Shown: piece after piece, positions 47,401 to 57,687 of the stretch | Numbering within the stretch: the stretch's first letter is position 1 | How the letters are laid out: each line of letters begins with the position of its first letter | NCBI GenBank assembly: GCA_018398765.1 | Contig: JAHBMJ010002538.1 | Coordinates: forward strand, 35,331-99,330 | DNA length: 64,000 nucleotides | Reading direction: 5' to 3' | DNA from: Chromera velia | Taxonomy: Eukaryota > Sar > Chromeraceae | Position numbers and translations under genes: made by a program | Notes under the pieces: model-generated | The model's input: only the letters and a program-made list of their open reading frames with translations | Databases searched by the model: none | What the model was told of the DNA's origin: nothing

Positions 47401-50400
47401 ACTCATCATTCTGTTTTGACGACCCTAGATACATTCGGGTACGCGGCAACACCATCTCAGTGCCTTTGAAAACCAATTGGCGCCTTCTCTTTCCTTCGAG
47501 GGCGACCATGAACAGATCAATAATGGTTTCTTTTCTTCCGAATTGTGTTCGCCTTTTCACAAGTTCATCGACGAACCGCATCAAATTTTCGACACGGGCG
47601 CTCTGCCTAAAAAGCAGCGCGGAGATCTGCACTCACAAATGCATAGGGGGCACCGGAGAGAGGAAAACTTCAACGGATCTGGATCAACAGAGCAGAGTCG
47701 AAAACTTGTACGCACATATTGCCTCACAGAAAGAATCGAACCACGGAGCTGATAGAGAGGAAACGAGAGAGTTGCATATGAAAAGGAAAGAGATAATCAG
47801 AAATTCGACAGAAAAGGAAGCGCAACAGAGTTTTGTGCTGCAGACCTTGTGCAACCAAACTGTTGCAATCAAAAGCGCTTTTCAATCCCTTTCTTCCTCT
47901 AGGCCTGGATGCTTGCTTACTTGTCTGTACACAGGGAAGAGTGCGAATGCAAGAAGTGATGGAGGTCTGACTCCTCTTCTCCTGGTTTTGACGAGCATGA
48001 TGCTAAGAAAGATGTAGTCAAAGATAGCGTAGAGGAGAAGGAGCGCTCCGAACATATCGATCCGCACTCTGAAGACGAACACGAGAAGGGGCCACCTCTG
48101 CCACTCAATGAACAGAGTGATCACCTCAGTCAGCATGGAGAAATTAGCAAGCCACAACCGCCACTGCCCTCTCCAGAGGCTGAGAACCACAAAAATAAGT
48201 CCCTTGATTGCGTTTCTGCAGACACCACCGAAAAGAGAGGGGTCATGCCGTGACAGAGTGCTTACGTTTCTTCGGATATGCGCAAATACTGGAGTCTTTC
48301 TTTCTTTATCTGGATGTATCAACTTCCTTCGCATGTGTTCACTCAGGTTCAGCTTCTTGGTTTTGATTCTATGGTGCCTGCATTGACAAAGGTATTTAAA
48401 ACTATTGCCTGTTCATGTGTATATGTGATTTATTCCTTCCCGACCTGTGTGCAGCGAGATCCCAGGACATCCATCGCTGTCTCCAGAGGGTGAGAAAGTC
48501 GCTGGGTGCCTCTGTGTCAACACAGGATTCGACAGAGTAGTCAAGCCAGAACTTCCGCAGTCTCTTCTTTCCACGAGAATCTTCAACCTCCTCCCCCGGA
48601 GATAGCCACATTCTCATTCCAAGCTGCATGTCCTCTCCATGGAATTCTGTGTCATGAGTAGGAAACGCATGTTCGAGAAGAACATCAAGTCTCCAAAGAG
48701 AGATCGCCCCGTGAGGTCCCATACACCCCCCCGCCACGGCATGCAGTCTCCTCGAGAGACCTGCGTTCATATACTCCACACCCTGAAAATCTACCCACAA
48801 CTGCTGGGCACAGGAGGACCCAGGGGGGGCTGATGCTGCTATGCTGTAGGCAAGACATCCGAGTGAGGGGTCCTTTTCGAATCTTTCGATCGGGATGAGA
48901 AGTCTCTCAGGGAGCTTCACATCATCGTCTATCATCATGGCTAGATTGATCTCTTTGTCCTTGTCTCTGGGCTTCCCCGTCCTCCCCTCAGCCTGAACTC
49001 GAGGGAGCCAATAACGCAGGGTCCAATAGGTGGCAAGGGATTTGTTGCCCACGGGAAGGTAGAGATAGTGGGGGGTTCCGTTCTTGCTACCTGGTCGGGG
49101 ATCACAACCGAGAACTTCGGCAAACTCTCGGATGACCTCCTCTTCTGCAGCAGATTCAAAGCAACAGAAGGATGAGGAGGAGATTGATGAAAGGCAGGTC
49201 AATGGATGACGGGTCTTCCGCTTCTCCTAGAAAGTCGTCGTCTCTTTGATTGTCTCCAAAGACAAAATATACATTCCATTCCTACTATCCATTGAGCAAT
49301 CGGACCCGATCACTTGGAGACTTTGATTCAAAAAGCAATTCTGCTGCTTCTGGGAGTTGGTATTCGATTAATGTGTCAATCGACTACCTGCCTGACTAGT
49401 AACCGGTCTCATAGGATAAAGGACTATTCAACATATTCACTGCGCGACTCTCTTACTGACCTTCGTCTGGAGGTGTGAGGTCACGTGCATTATCGGCCTG
49501 CATTCATAGACGCGCATGGAAGCGGCAAATGTCGAGACAATGCCTCCACAAATTTGTGGTCGCTGCATCTCACAGCAACTGAACCTTGGGAATAAGACCC
49601 GAAGCAAGGGAAAAACTTCCATTATTCCACTTTTTGAAGAGATCGACATTTGTGAGGTGCAAAGAAGAATACGCGGAGGGATTTTGTCTGAGAAGCACCT
49701 CTTTTCGTAGGCGAACAAAAGTAATTCGAAAAAAAAGCGCGGAACAAACGAAGGATTCCACTGACAATGAAAATATTCCCAGGAGGAAGCACTTGCACTG
49801 CTGCCCTGATAGTAGACCGGATCAGCTCTCTCCCTGCCTCATCCCCACAGAGACAGTGGGTGAGAACCACCAGACAGGTACGCCTTCTTGCTTCACTGTA
49901 CTCCCAACAGCTGAGAGGAAGGCCCGGCTCTGCAAGCACAATGTCTTCATTCCCAATAACAGACTCGAGTCCAAACCCCGAACCCGACCCATGTACCTCA
50001 CTTCCCGCTAGAGCTGCCGACCCCGAACGGGCCCCAAGTCCCCCAAGCATCGACCCAGCCGACCCTGAACGGGCGGGAAAGGCCATGGAAGATGAACCTC
50101 CGAGAAACTCAACGGCATCGGAGGTGATGGAACCACTTCTCTGAGCCAGCCCCCCCCCTGTATCCTCCAACGGTTCCTCGGCATCTAGGGCTTCATGCTC
50201 ATTAACTCCGTCTCGCTCGTTCTCCTCTTTGCGTGTCGGAACATTCTTGATAGGTGGGAGTCGAACCGCAACTATGGATGCGGCGAGAAAGATGAGCTCG
50301 ACGGTCGAAACGAAGAAGAGGTATCCTCCAAAAATTGCTAGAGGACCGTCTTCGTTTTCGGTTGTGAACGTTTCCCAAAGTTGAAATTTGAAAGGGTCTG

Positions 50401-51452
50401 GGCTCTCCGGGGTGTTTGGCATCGAGACAGCAAATGTCAAACTGATGACGACGATGACCAGCGAGAGGAAGCAGAAGTACATGATGGAACGAAAGTCAGA
50501 GCTGCAGAAAGAGCGTATGAAACATCTAGATATGCCCCCATCATGCGATCGTTGAACACGTTGCAGAATGTGCAGCAGGCAAGACAGGAGGTAGAACGGC
50601 TATTTCTGCGGTCATGTACGCGTAGACGTGCAGATTTTTGTATGTATATGTGTACATGTACTTGATCACGAGTCATGATGTTGATGAGGGTCCAACACCT
50701 CTGAAACGAACGCTTTGATGGGAGCGTAATATTAGTCTCCGGAGGTGAACAGTTCAGTTGGCACGCAGCATGAAAAAAAGAAGTGTGTCTGACCTTCGAA
50801 GCTTGGCCTGGTGTAGACTGTTTGCGTACATCCACCTGCTTAGGGCAAGAAACCAGAATTTGGACTTCGTGGAGTACGGGTCAGGAAGTCGTTTGCGAGT
50901 GGACCGAATGCCTCCTCCAATCCCCTTTTTCCCAGTAGGAGCGGGAGCATCAAGAATGTCTGAGCCTCTTCTTCGGAGTTTACGCCTTTCTCGCATTCTT
51001 CCGCACAGCTTCTTCACTGGGTCTTTGAAAGGCACGAGACGAAGAATCGTCCAGGCACCACACGCGAGGTAAGTGGCGATCTGCAGACATATGATCACGT
51101 CCTTTTGTCGCCTCAACTCCGTCGCATCAGAAGATTTGCACCATCCTCCGTGTCCCAAGAGCGCCACAAGGTCCCAAAGAATTTGGGCACCAAACTTAAA
51201 GCCCTGGACCCAGGTTTGAGAAGTCGCAGTGCCTGCAGCAAGCACATGTAGAGAAATTAAGATTGAATGGACAAAACTGGCCTGAACCTTTTGCGCTCGT
51301 GTGCACCGGGACTGACATAGGATCAAAGCGACGGCAATATTCAGAAAGGTCAGAAAAGTCGCTATGCACCCCGCCTTAAGTACGATTACGAGCGCTTTGA
51401 GACACAGATGCGCCCCATCGAACAGAATCCGACGCCCGGAGTCCTCTTGCAT
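41481..51452 (-). CDS. Membrane family-2 glycosyltransferase fused to a second polytopic region
   Basis: Twelve minus-strand exons keep frame from ATG 51452 to TGA 41481: 51452-50794, 50501-49762, 49144-48445, 48215-47921, 47626-47433, 47260-47164, 46815-46559, 46245-45804, 45094-44127, 43785-43639, 43314-42138, 41909-41481 (6,105 nt, 2,034 residues). About five hydrophobic segments precede a GT2 domain like chitin/hyaluronan synthases: LVVLTHCLCGDEAGRE, LYLPVGNKSLATYWTLRYW, nucleotide/metal motif MIDDDVK (~residue 538), acceptor-site GAISLWR, catalytic GEDMQLGMRM and the RQRWMSWD motif, then exit helices. Roughly 1,240 more residues follow with further membrane segments (HAVLVVLLVW, ALLFALHVLSAVLLLVVL, ALVISTIALWPGLIVV) and long Ser/Pro/Glu-rich loops. 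The product is probably a beta-linked surface polysaccharide. The 49762/49144 junction is the weakest: the usual DN motif there is missing, so a short exon may be overlooked. Confidence 0.7.
45095..45803. other. Intron with ATG and CA/GT repeats and a tRNA-like tract
   Basis: Intron of the GT2 gene between exons 8 and 9. It holds (CA)n tracts at 45099-45135 and 45450-45495, an (ATG)n run at 45136-45153 and, around 45260-45325, imperfect matches to RNA polymerase III box A and box B. The acceptor is a GT-repeat running into GTGTGCAG on the minus strand. Confidence 0.55.
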
Positions 51453-52175
51453 TCCGTTCTGGCCTCAGTCACCTATTTCCGGTAGCAATCGAGGAGATAG
51501 ATGGAAGGAAGAATTATTGAGAAGTTGCCTCGTAGACGGGCGGACGGACGCATGCATGCATTGCAGTCACAAGTCGGTGCGTGTGCGAGTGTACGTAACG
51601 ACTGTTAAGGGATCCTGTGACATGAACTGAAACTCCTGACAGTCGATGGAGCTATGCTCTTCTCATGCAGAGCTGTCTTAGCTCTGGACCTTCGGATCGA
51701 AAACTGGACTGGATGGGTATTATATATATATATATATACCGTGGGTACGTGACAAGCATGCACGTTTTGACAAAAATGAAAAGCCTGCCGGCTCAGCTAC
51801 AGCACTAGCTCGCGCGCACGTCGCGCGCGATCTGCAACATGCAATTTGAATTCCTGCGTCCTCGTGCACAAAAATTAGCTGGCAGCGCATTCATACATGC
51901 ATCCTGGCAGCGGATCAATCATGAATCGCGATCAGGTTCAATCGCGGCAGACCAACACAAACGGTCTGAAAACTTTGTGACGCGATTGACCCATCAAACT
52001 TTCACATCGAAGTGAAGGGTTCATCGCTGCATTCATTGAAAGCACCGTCCATTCCTCCAGCTCTTTCACATCGAAGTCAAGAAAGCACCGTACGTCCATT
52101 CCTCCAGCTCTTATGCAAGTGTCATTCAGGTAGTCCCGTGTCACTCGAATTAAGCAGGGCTCTGAAGCAAAACAA
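51453..52175. promoter_or_regulatory. Divergent spacer between GT2 and HEI10 genes
   Basis: 723 bp between the start codons of the GT2 gene (-) and the HEI10 gene (+). It contains a TA run at 51720-51738, CGCGCGC tracts near 51810-51830 and an imperfect tandem duplication of about 60 bp (52001-52060 and 52063-52113, shared TTCACATCGAAGT and TCCATTCCTCCAGCTCT). No coding exon is seen. Confidence 0.5.
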
Positions 52176-53693
52176 ATGGAGGGAAATTCCGTGTCGGAGC
52201 AGTATGTCTGCAATATCCCCAACTGCCCGAACGAAGTTGGGGGCAAAGCAGTCATAACCTCTTGCTCGCACTTGTATTGCTTTGAACATGCCGGTCAGTG
52301 CGCTGTCTGACAAGCTAGAGTGACAGTGTCTGTTACGAACGAAAATTCGGAGCCCTTGCTGTACTGCACCGGAATTTGTCTTTGCTGCAACGACTCCTGC
52401 CGCAAGCAGAGAAATGGTCAGCGCTCTGGATGCCGGATCTGGATGCTGAATCTCTTTATCAAGAACTCAACGGCCTCACCTCACCTTACCTCTCCTTGCA
52501 GGTTTTCGGACAACGACACTTGCGCGATCTGCGGAACGCAGAGTCCGCAGGTTCGAATGTTCGATTGGAGCCGAGGTCAGAGTCAACTCGGATTCTGGCC
52601 TCAAGAGGGTGCACATTCAGTCTGAAGAAAAACCCTTGCCTCCATGTCGCTTTCGCAGCCACAATCAACGAAAAGAAGCAAACGGCCCTTCTTGGCTACC
52701 TACCGACCGATGTCATGGAGGCTTCGCACGCTGCGTTGGAATTCTGGTCCTATCAGAAGCTCGGTGAAATGAAATCGCTCGTCAAGGCAAACCAAGGTAT
52801 TTCTCGATCGCTGGTGAAGTCGGTCCACAGCTGGAATCCTGCCATTCAACCTTTTCTGTGCTTTCGATCACCACCTTGCAGAGATGAAAGCAGAATTTCG
52901 ACAGAAAGAACGAGAGTGGAAGGCCCAAATGGTCGAGGCTCAAAACGTAGTCAATTCTCTCCAGTCAGAGCAGACTGCGCTGCAACAAGAGCTTGAAGAG
53001 ACTCGAGCGTCAGCCACGTGCCTTGATACACAATCGATCGAAGACTTGTTCTCCTGAGTAAACCAACCCTGCCGACTTTCTTTGATTGAGCAGAAATCGC
53101 GACAACTGGAAGGAGCAAGCATCAACGCACAAGAAAGCCTTGGCTCAGCTCGAGCAGTCGTACCAGCAGCTGAAAGCCCGCTTTGCTGCATTCAATCCGA
53201 GCGCAGCAAGAGTCGCAGCCGCACCGCCCGCTCTGACGAACGCTGGCCACGTTGCAGGGGCAAGTCCAAAAGGTGATTGATGCCTCTTCAACCGTGCCCC
53301 TTCGCGCAGGGTGGGCTTCCTTGGCGCCGAATAACTTCCTTATCCCAATTCCTTGCAGACATGTTTGGCGTGAAGAAGCCGTCACCCGGGAACAACATGT
53401 TCGGTCGTCCTGGAGCAGATGTGACCAACAGAACCACAGGAGGGAGCGCACCTCTCTTCGGACGAACGCAAGGTAGACCAGCGTCGAGACAACCCGCATC
53501 GATTTTCACAACGATCTCTGTCAGAGAACTGCGAAATCGCATCAATGTGTTGTCCGCAGCCTCCAAGCCCCATCCGTTCGCTAAGCCCGGCATCTCTGGA
53601 CAGAGGAGCTCGAACACCTTCCTTGGTGGCCGGCAGCAAACTATTCCGGCTGAGACTCCTCCTCAGAACGGTCAAATCTTGTTTCGGCACTGA
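52176..53693 (+). CDS. HEI10: HEI10/CCNB1IP1-type RING coiled-coil protein (meiotic crossover E3 ligase)
   Basis: Seven exons in phase: 52176-52297, 52502-52575, 52659-52796, 52882-53017, 53094-53272, 53359-53472 and 53560-53693, giving 298 residues (plant HEI10 ~304, human CCNB1IP1 277). The N-terminal RING reads C(N)IPNC..., TSCSHLYCFEHA and CAICGTQ, with the RING interrupted by intron 1 as spliced here. The family's conserved segment LLGYLPTDVMEASHAALEFW follows, corresponding to LAGL.PE......ALAFW in the human protein. A coiled coil then extends from about 112 to 190, and the tail has FG and NNMFGRP motifs. HEI10 proteins ride on synapsed chromosomes and promote class I crossovers as ubiquitin/SUMO-type ligases. 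Start ATG 52176 lies 11 codons before the first RING cysteine. A partial inverted copy is at 34873-35150. Confidence 0.88.
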
Positions 53694-54786
53694 CCTCCTT
53701 TCTACAGTGCCCGCCATCTACAGTGTACTGCGGAGGAGTCCTCCGTAGTTCCCCATCTGAAAAGATTCCTGCTTTGGACTGCGGGAAAAAGGGTCCTTTC
53801 ACCTGCATGGCGGAATACAGAGCGTTTCCAAGGAGCATCCCGTGTCTGTTCGTCCTGCCTGTGGCGAGCCTGTTGCTTCGGTAGCCTTTGATATTTTTAC
53901 CTCGAATGCTGGGGCTTTGCTCTTGCGGAGCTGCTCCATTGGTTACAACTGCTGGCGTGAGCATCGCCTTTCTATTTAAATTGTACAGAGAAGCACACTC
54001 AGCTTTTTTGGAACAAGTTCCATCATGCCTTGAATTTTATTTAAACAAAGCAAACGTTGAAAATATTTAAACAAATCATCACAAAATGGTTATCATCATC
54101 ATACGTTATCAATTGCCATCAGCCTATTTCAGAATTTCTAGACTCTAGTCTAGGCTTCTAGCGTTTGGATTCAACTTAGGAGGCAATAAGAGGCAGTTTT
54201 GCTCCTTTGAATAGCGTTATATTACAAATCATACTAGAGTAATTTGATGAACTTAATTGTTTCTAACGCTGTTGTAGAAAGAAAGCCTTCTCGTGTGTTT
54301 GTCGCCAAACACTAGAAGCCTATACTGTAGGCTATACAAATAAGCCGATAGTGATGGCCGCACGGAACTTATCGACAAATGGTTTGACAAATATCGACAA
54401 ACTAGGCTAGATCTGCCTCTCATATATGGGGGCGCGACATGCGGAATGCTGGTGATGCACATTATTAAATTAATTTAATGTTTATATCATTTTACGCCCT
54501 AGTTTATGCCTATACAGATAGAGTTGATACAAATACACAGTGAGAAGGGTTCAGGAGGCTTGATAATACTTTGATTTGATAGGAATTGATTTGAGGATAA
54601 AGCTCTAGATTTGTAAATTTCGGCGGATTTGGGGCTAGGCGTGGTCTTTATAGTTAGTTTAGTTCAAGTTCTTTAGTTAGTCTACCCTATTAAATTGTAT
54701 AAATGGGGGAAATGGGGCCCTATTTCACCCCAATTTCCCCAAATGGGCCAATATTTTTTTAGGGGTTAATTATGTCATATGAAGCT

Positions 54787-55028
54787 AGGCGTCAGTTAAA
54801 GAAAAAAAAAAAAAGATCTCCTACAACCCTTTACTTTTTTTCTTTTTTTTTTTTCTTTTTTAGTCAAACAACTGTTGTTTGCATGAGTGTTGCACAAGTG
54901 TTATTCATGTGTTACACAACTGTTGTGTGGTATTGTTCAAGGTCAAAAAGTAAAAAAAAAAAAAAAGTCTCCCTGGCTCACTTATTTTTTTTTTTCTTCT
55001 TTTTTTCTTTGGCCGCCGCCTAGATATA
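54787..55028. mobile_element. Small non-autonomous element, copy 2, with empty site nearby
   Basis: About 242 bp: AGGCGTCAG, an A-run, a T-run, a GTCAAACAACTGTTGT core, a second A-run and T-run, GCCGCCGCCTAG. It is flanked by AAGCT direct repeats (54782-54786 and 55029-55033). The duplicated host sequence at 55250-55280 (ATGTCATACGAAACTTAAATTATAGGCTC) lacks the insertion and serves as an empty site. It is related to the element at 3550-3780. Confidence 0.65.
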
Positions 55029-55571
55029 AAGCTCAAATTAGGCTCATAAAACCGTCTATCGTTGTTCTACTCATTTCAACCGCTTTTAAAGCCATTCATA
55101 ATACTTTTTGACATTAAAAAAATAAATGGAGGAAATGGAGTAAAATAGGGTAACTAAGGGTAACCCAATTTCCGATACCCCATTTTACCCTATTTGTACC
55201 CCATTTTACCCCATTTCCCCAAATAGAACAATATTTTTAAGGAGATTAATTATGTCATACGAAACTTAAATTATAGGCTCATAAAAACCGTCTAACGTTG
55301 TTAATTCTATCCATTTCAAATACTTTGAAAGTCATTCACTATTTTTTTTATATATATATAAAAATGTTCTTCCTCATTTCACCCTCATTCACCCCATAAA
55401 TTACACAAGGAATTTTACTCTGAAATTGGGGCCTAATTTCCAATTATGTTTACAATTTATGAAAAAGCTGTCATATAATGTTCTAAATTACCTAATTAGA
55501 TTCTAGAAGCCCCAAACTTCTAGAAACATGCTTTATTTTGACTAGATAACATATTTTTATCAGTTAAAAAA

Positions 55572-55801
55572 CCTCCTTGAACCTAAGTATCACTTGAAAA
55601 AACATAATCAAGATGATTTCTATCTGCGGCATCGTTTTTCAAGAGACCGTCCACGCTTGCGGCGTAGACGGTCAAGACACCGTCCAGATATATGGTTTTG
55701 GCTTTCAAGACACCGTAAATGATCCACACCTGCGGCACAGACTTTCAAGCTGATCTAAAAATGCGGCTTGAACTTTTAAGTGGTAGTTAGGTTCAGGGAG
55801 G
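55572..55801. mobile_element. 230-bp MITE with 12-bp direct repeats
   Basis: The ends are inverted repeats of about 29 bp, CCTCCTTGAACCTAAGTATC on the left and its near-complement on the right (about four mismatches). The perfect 12-bp direct repeat TCAGTTAAAAAA flanks both sides (55560-55571, 55802-55813). The length of the duplication is longer than in hAT elements and nearer Mutator-like ones, but part of it may be chance A-runs. No coding capacity. Confidence 0.75.
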
Positions 55802-56540
55802 TCAGTTAAAAAATGTATCCCATTTTGTGGAAATAGGGCGAAATGGGCCCCAATTTGCCAGTGCCCTTATTCACCCCATTTATACGCCAATATTTCATAG
55901 GGTACATTTCGCTGCAAAACTAAACTAACTAACTAAATTGTAACTAAAGTAGTTGTAAATTGCAATGCATGTTAAACTGTAAAAGGTTTGATATCATGCA
56001 CCTAGTCATGCACTTATTGTTTATATAGCCCAATCATTGTTAATCATTATCTAATGAAGTTATTCTGAGTCGAAGTGAGTCCACTTCAAGGACTAGCTCA
56101 AGGAGCAATTTACTGTTCCCCCATAAAGGTGCATAAGGGGTGCAAACGCTAGTCAAATCGTAAGGTTAAATATGTTTAGTTAGTTTAGTTAGTTAGTTAG
56201 TTTTTCATGGCATCATAAACTAAACTAACCAACTAACTAAAGCTAGAACTAAAGACCACGCCCTAGACTACGCCTAGATTTGTGGCTATCTAGTATTATT
56301 ATAATAGCATACACATCATATTATGTACCATAAATATAATTGAAATTTACTAATTAATAAGAATTCGTGAGATACTAAACTACTTCGCGAGGGTAATGTT
56401 GCTATATGTAGCTCTATGTTGGTGATTGAGATGAATAAAAGTATTTTTCTAGCGTACGTAATGAATAGGTTCTAAAAACACTAATTGCGTGACGTATAGC
56501 TTTCTAGTCAAATTTAAAGTTGATGAGAGTCGCGGTTTAT

Positions 56541-56833
56541 TGACAGTCGCCGTCTCCTAGCGCCGTGTCAGTCGCATCGCTCGCGTGACATGCAGTCGGC
56601 TCTAACAGTGTAAAGTATCGACATTCATTGCGATCCCATCTCTTTCCCACCAAGCCACCGAATTTGCTCTTTGTTTCACTGTTATCTTATTATATGGAAT
56701 GTCGGGGACAGTCGCCATGTCAGTTGCATCACTGGCGTGACGGTCGGTCTGTTTAGATGCTCTGACAGCGTGAAGGCTTTGAAGCATTGATTCTCGAGCA
56801 TCTCTCAATCTCTTTCATATCCGACCATTGAAT
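56541..56833. repeat. Imperfect tandem duplication of ~165 bp
   Basis: 56541-56672 and 56709-56833 share the order GACAGTCGCC, GTCAGT(C/T)GCATC, GCGTGAC, CTCT(A/G)ACAG, ATCTCTTTC and CCGA(A)TTT. They lie just downstream of the minus-strand gene ending at 56834. Confidence 0.6.
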
Positions 56834-57391
56834 TTAATTCTTCTTTGCTTCTGTGTTACTCTCGTCTTCTTCCTTTCCTTCCTTTGCGTGTTTTCTTTGA
56901 CAATGTCGTTCTACCCATTCCCCCTTCCTCTTCCCCCCCTTAATTGTACCAGAGCCAAGCCCTTGTTCTCCCCCCTTGACAATGTTGCTGGCAACAAAGT
57001 GAAGTGGTACGAAAAAAAGGAAGGAACGCGGGCCAGTAGGAGAGATACGATGAGGTCGTTTGTCTTCATTTCTTTCCTCTCTTAATCTCATCAAAGTTTT
57101 TTTCCTTGAGAAGGGCATCACGTCGGGTAGAAGAGACTTCGACATGGTCTTCGTTTTCACTGGGTGTGTGTAGCCAGTGTCACCCTTTTGAATGAGCTGG
57201 ATCACAGGCTTCTTGTGCTTGATTCCGTCACACAGGACGTGGAATGCGTAGTCTTTTGGGCTGTACTTGCTGATTTGCAGGTAGTCAAGGGCATCTTGCG
57301 CTTTTTTCTTCGTTTCCTTCAGGACCTTCTGTGTTGTTTTGGGCAGCTCAGCGGGAGCGTCTTCCACAGATGTATTTGTAGATGTGGTCAT
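56834..57391 (-). CDS. Unrecognised lysine-rich protein exon
   Basis: The minus strand is open from ATG 57391 (MTTSTNTSVEDAPAELPK) to TAA 56834, 185 residues. A TTTGCAG acceptor four bases before the ATG means it could instead be the last exon of a longer gene that includes the two exons at 57688-58143. The middle part (ALDYLQISKYSPKDYAFHVL) looks folded. The C-terminal 60 residues are Lys/Glu/Arg-rich. No family is recognised. Confidence 0.5.
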   Translation of the reverse strand: MTTSTNTSVEDAPAELPKTTQKVLKETKKKAQDALDYLQISKYSPKDYAFHVLCDGIKHKKPVIQLIQKGDTGYTHPVKTKTMSKSLLPDVMPFSRKKTLMRLREERNEDKRPHRISPTGPRSFLFFVPLHFVASNIVKGGEQGLGSGTIKGGKRKGEWVERHCQRKHAKEGKEEDESNTEAKKN

Positions 57392-57446
57392 GTGACTGCA
57401 AAAAAATGTAAACTCCGCGTCCACATTGTAGGCAGATAATGCATGG

Positions 57447-57669
57447 CACACTGTGCGAAGGAAGTCTTTATTAAGGGCGTTGTGCTGCGGTGCAGGAAAA
57501 AGGGTGTTGCAAGCACGGTGCGAAGGATGAAGACTTCAAGGGCGGCATATGTACGTAACCTGGTACGTAACACACTGTGCGAAGGAAGTCTTTATCAAGG
57601 GCGTTGTGCTGCGGTGCAGGAAAAAGGGCGTTGCAAGCACGGTGCGAAGGATGAAGACTTCAAGGGCGG
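57447..57669. repeat. Tandem duplication, ~99 bp at 124-bp spacing
   Basis: 57447-57545 and 57571-57669 are nearly identical (three or four differences), beginning CACACTGTGCGAAGGAAGTC and ending CTTCAAGGGCGGC. On the minus strand one frame reads AALEVFILRTVLATPFFLHR in both. It lies between the putative exons of the unrecognised minus-strand gene, so it may be an exon duplication or intronic. Confidence 0.85.
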
Positions 57670-57687
57670 CGTCTGAGCATGGCTTAC

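Larger units (their letters stand above)
54635..56268. repeat. Outer inverted repeat of a possible 1.6-kb composite element
   Basis: CTAGGCGTGGTCTTTA at 54635-54650 is matched in inverse orientation by TAAAGACCACGCCCTAG near 56250-56266, both continued by TAGTT-rich arms. Between them lie directly repeated blocks (54730-54780 with 55027-55120 against 55215-55350) and two smaller insertions. No transposase is seen and the outer target-site duplication is uncertain. Confidence 0.45.
53694..56833. other. AT-rich island of nested small repeats
   Basis: The 3' flank of HEI10 is shared with the copy at 34.9 kb and ends near 54005. From there to 56833 no coding exon is supported. The interval carries the small elements listed separately, G/C-rich AAATGGGG/CCCCATTT tracts (54700-54755, 55130-55215, 55370-55435, 55815-55870) and GTTAGTTAGTT tracts. 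Confidence 0.6.
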
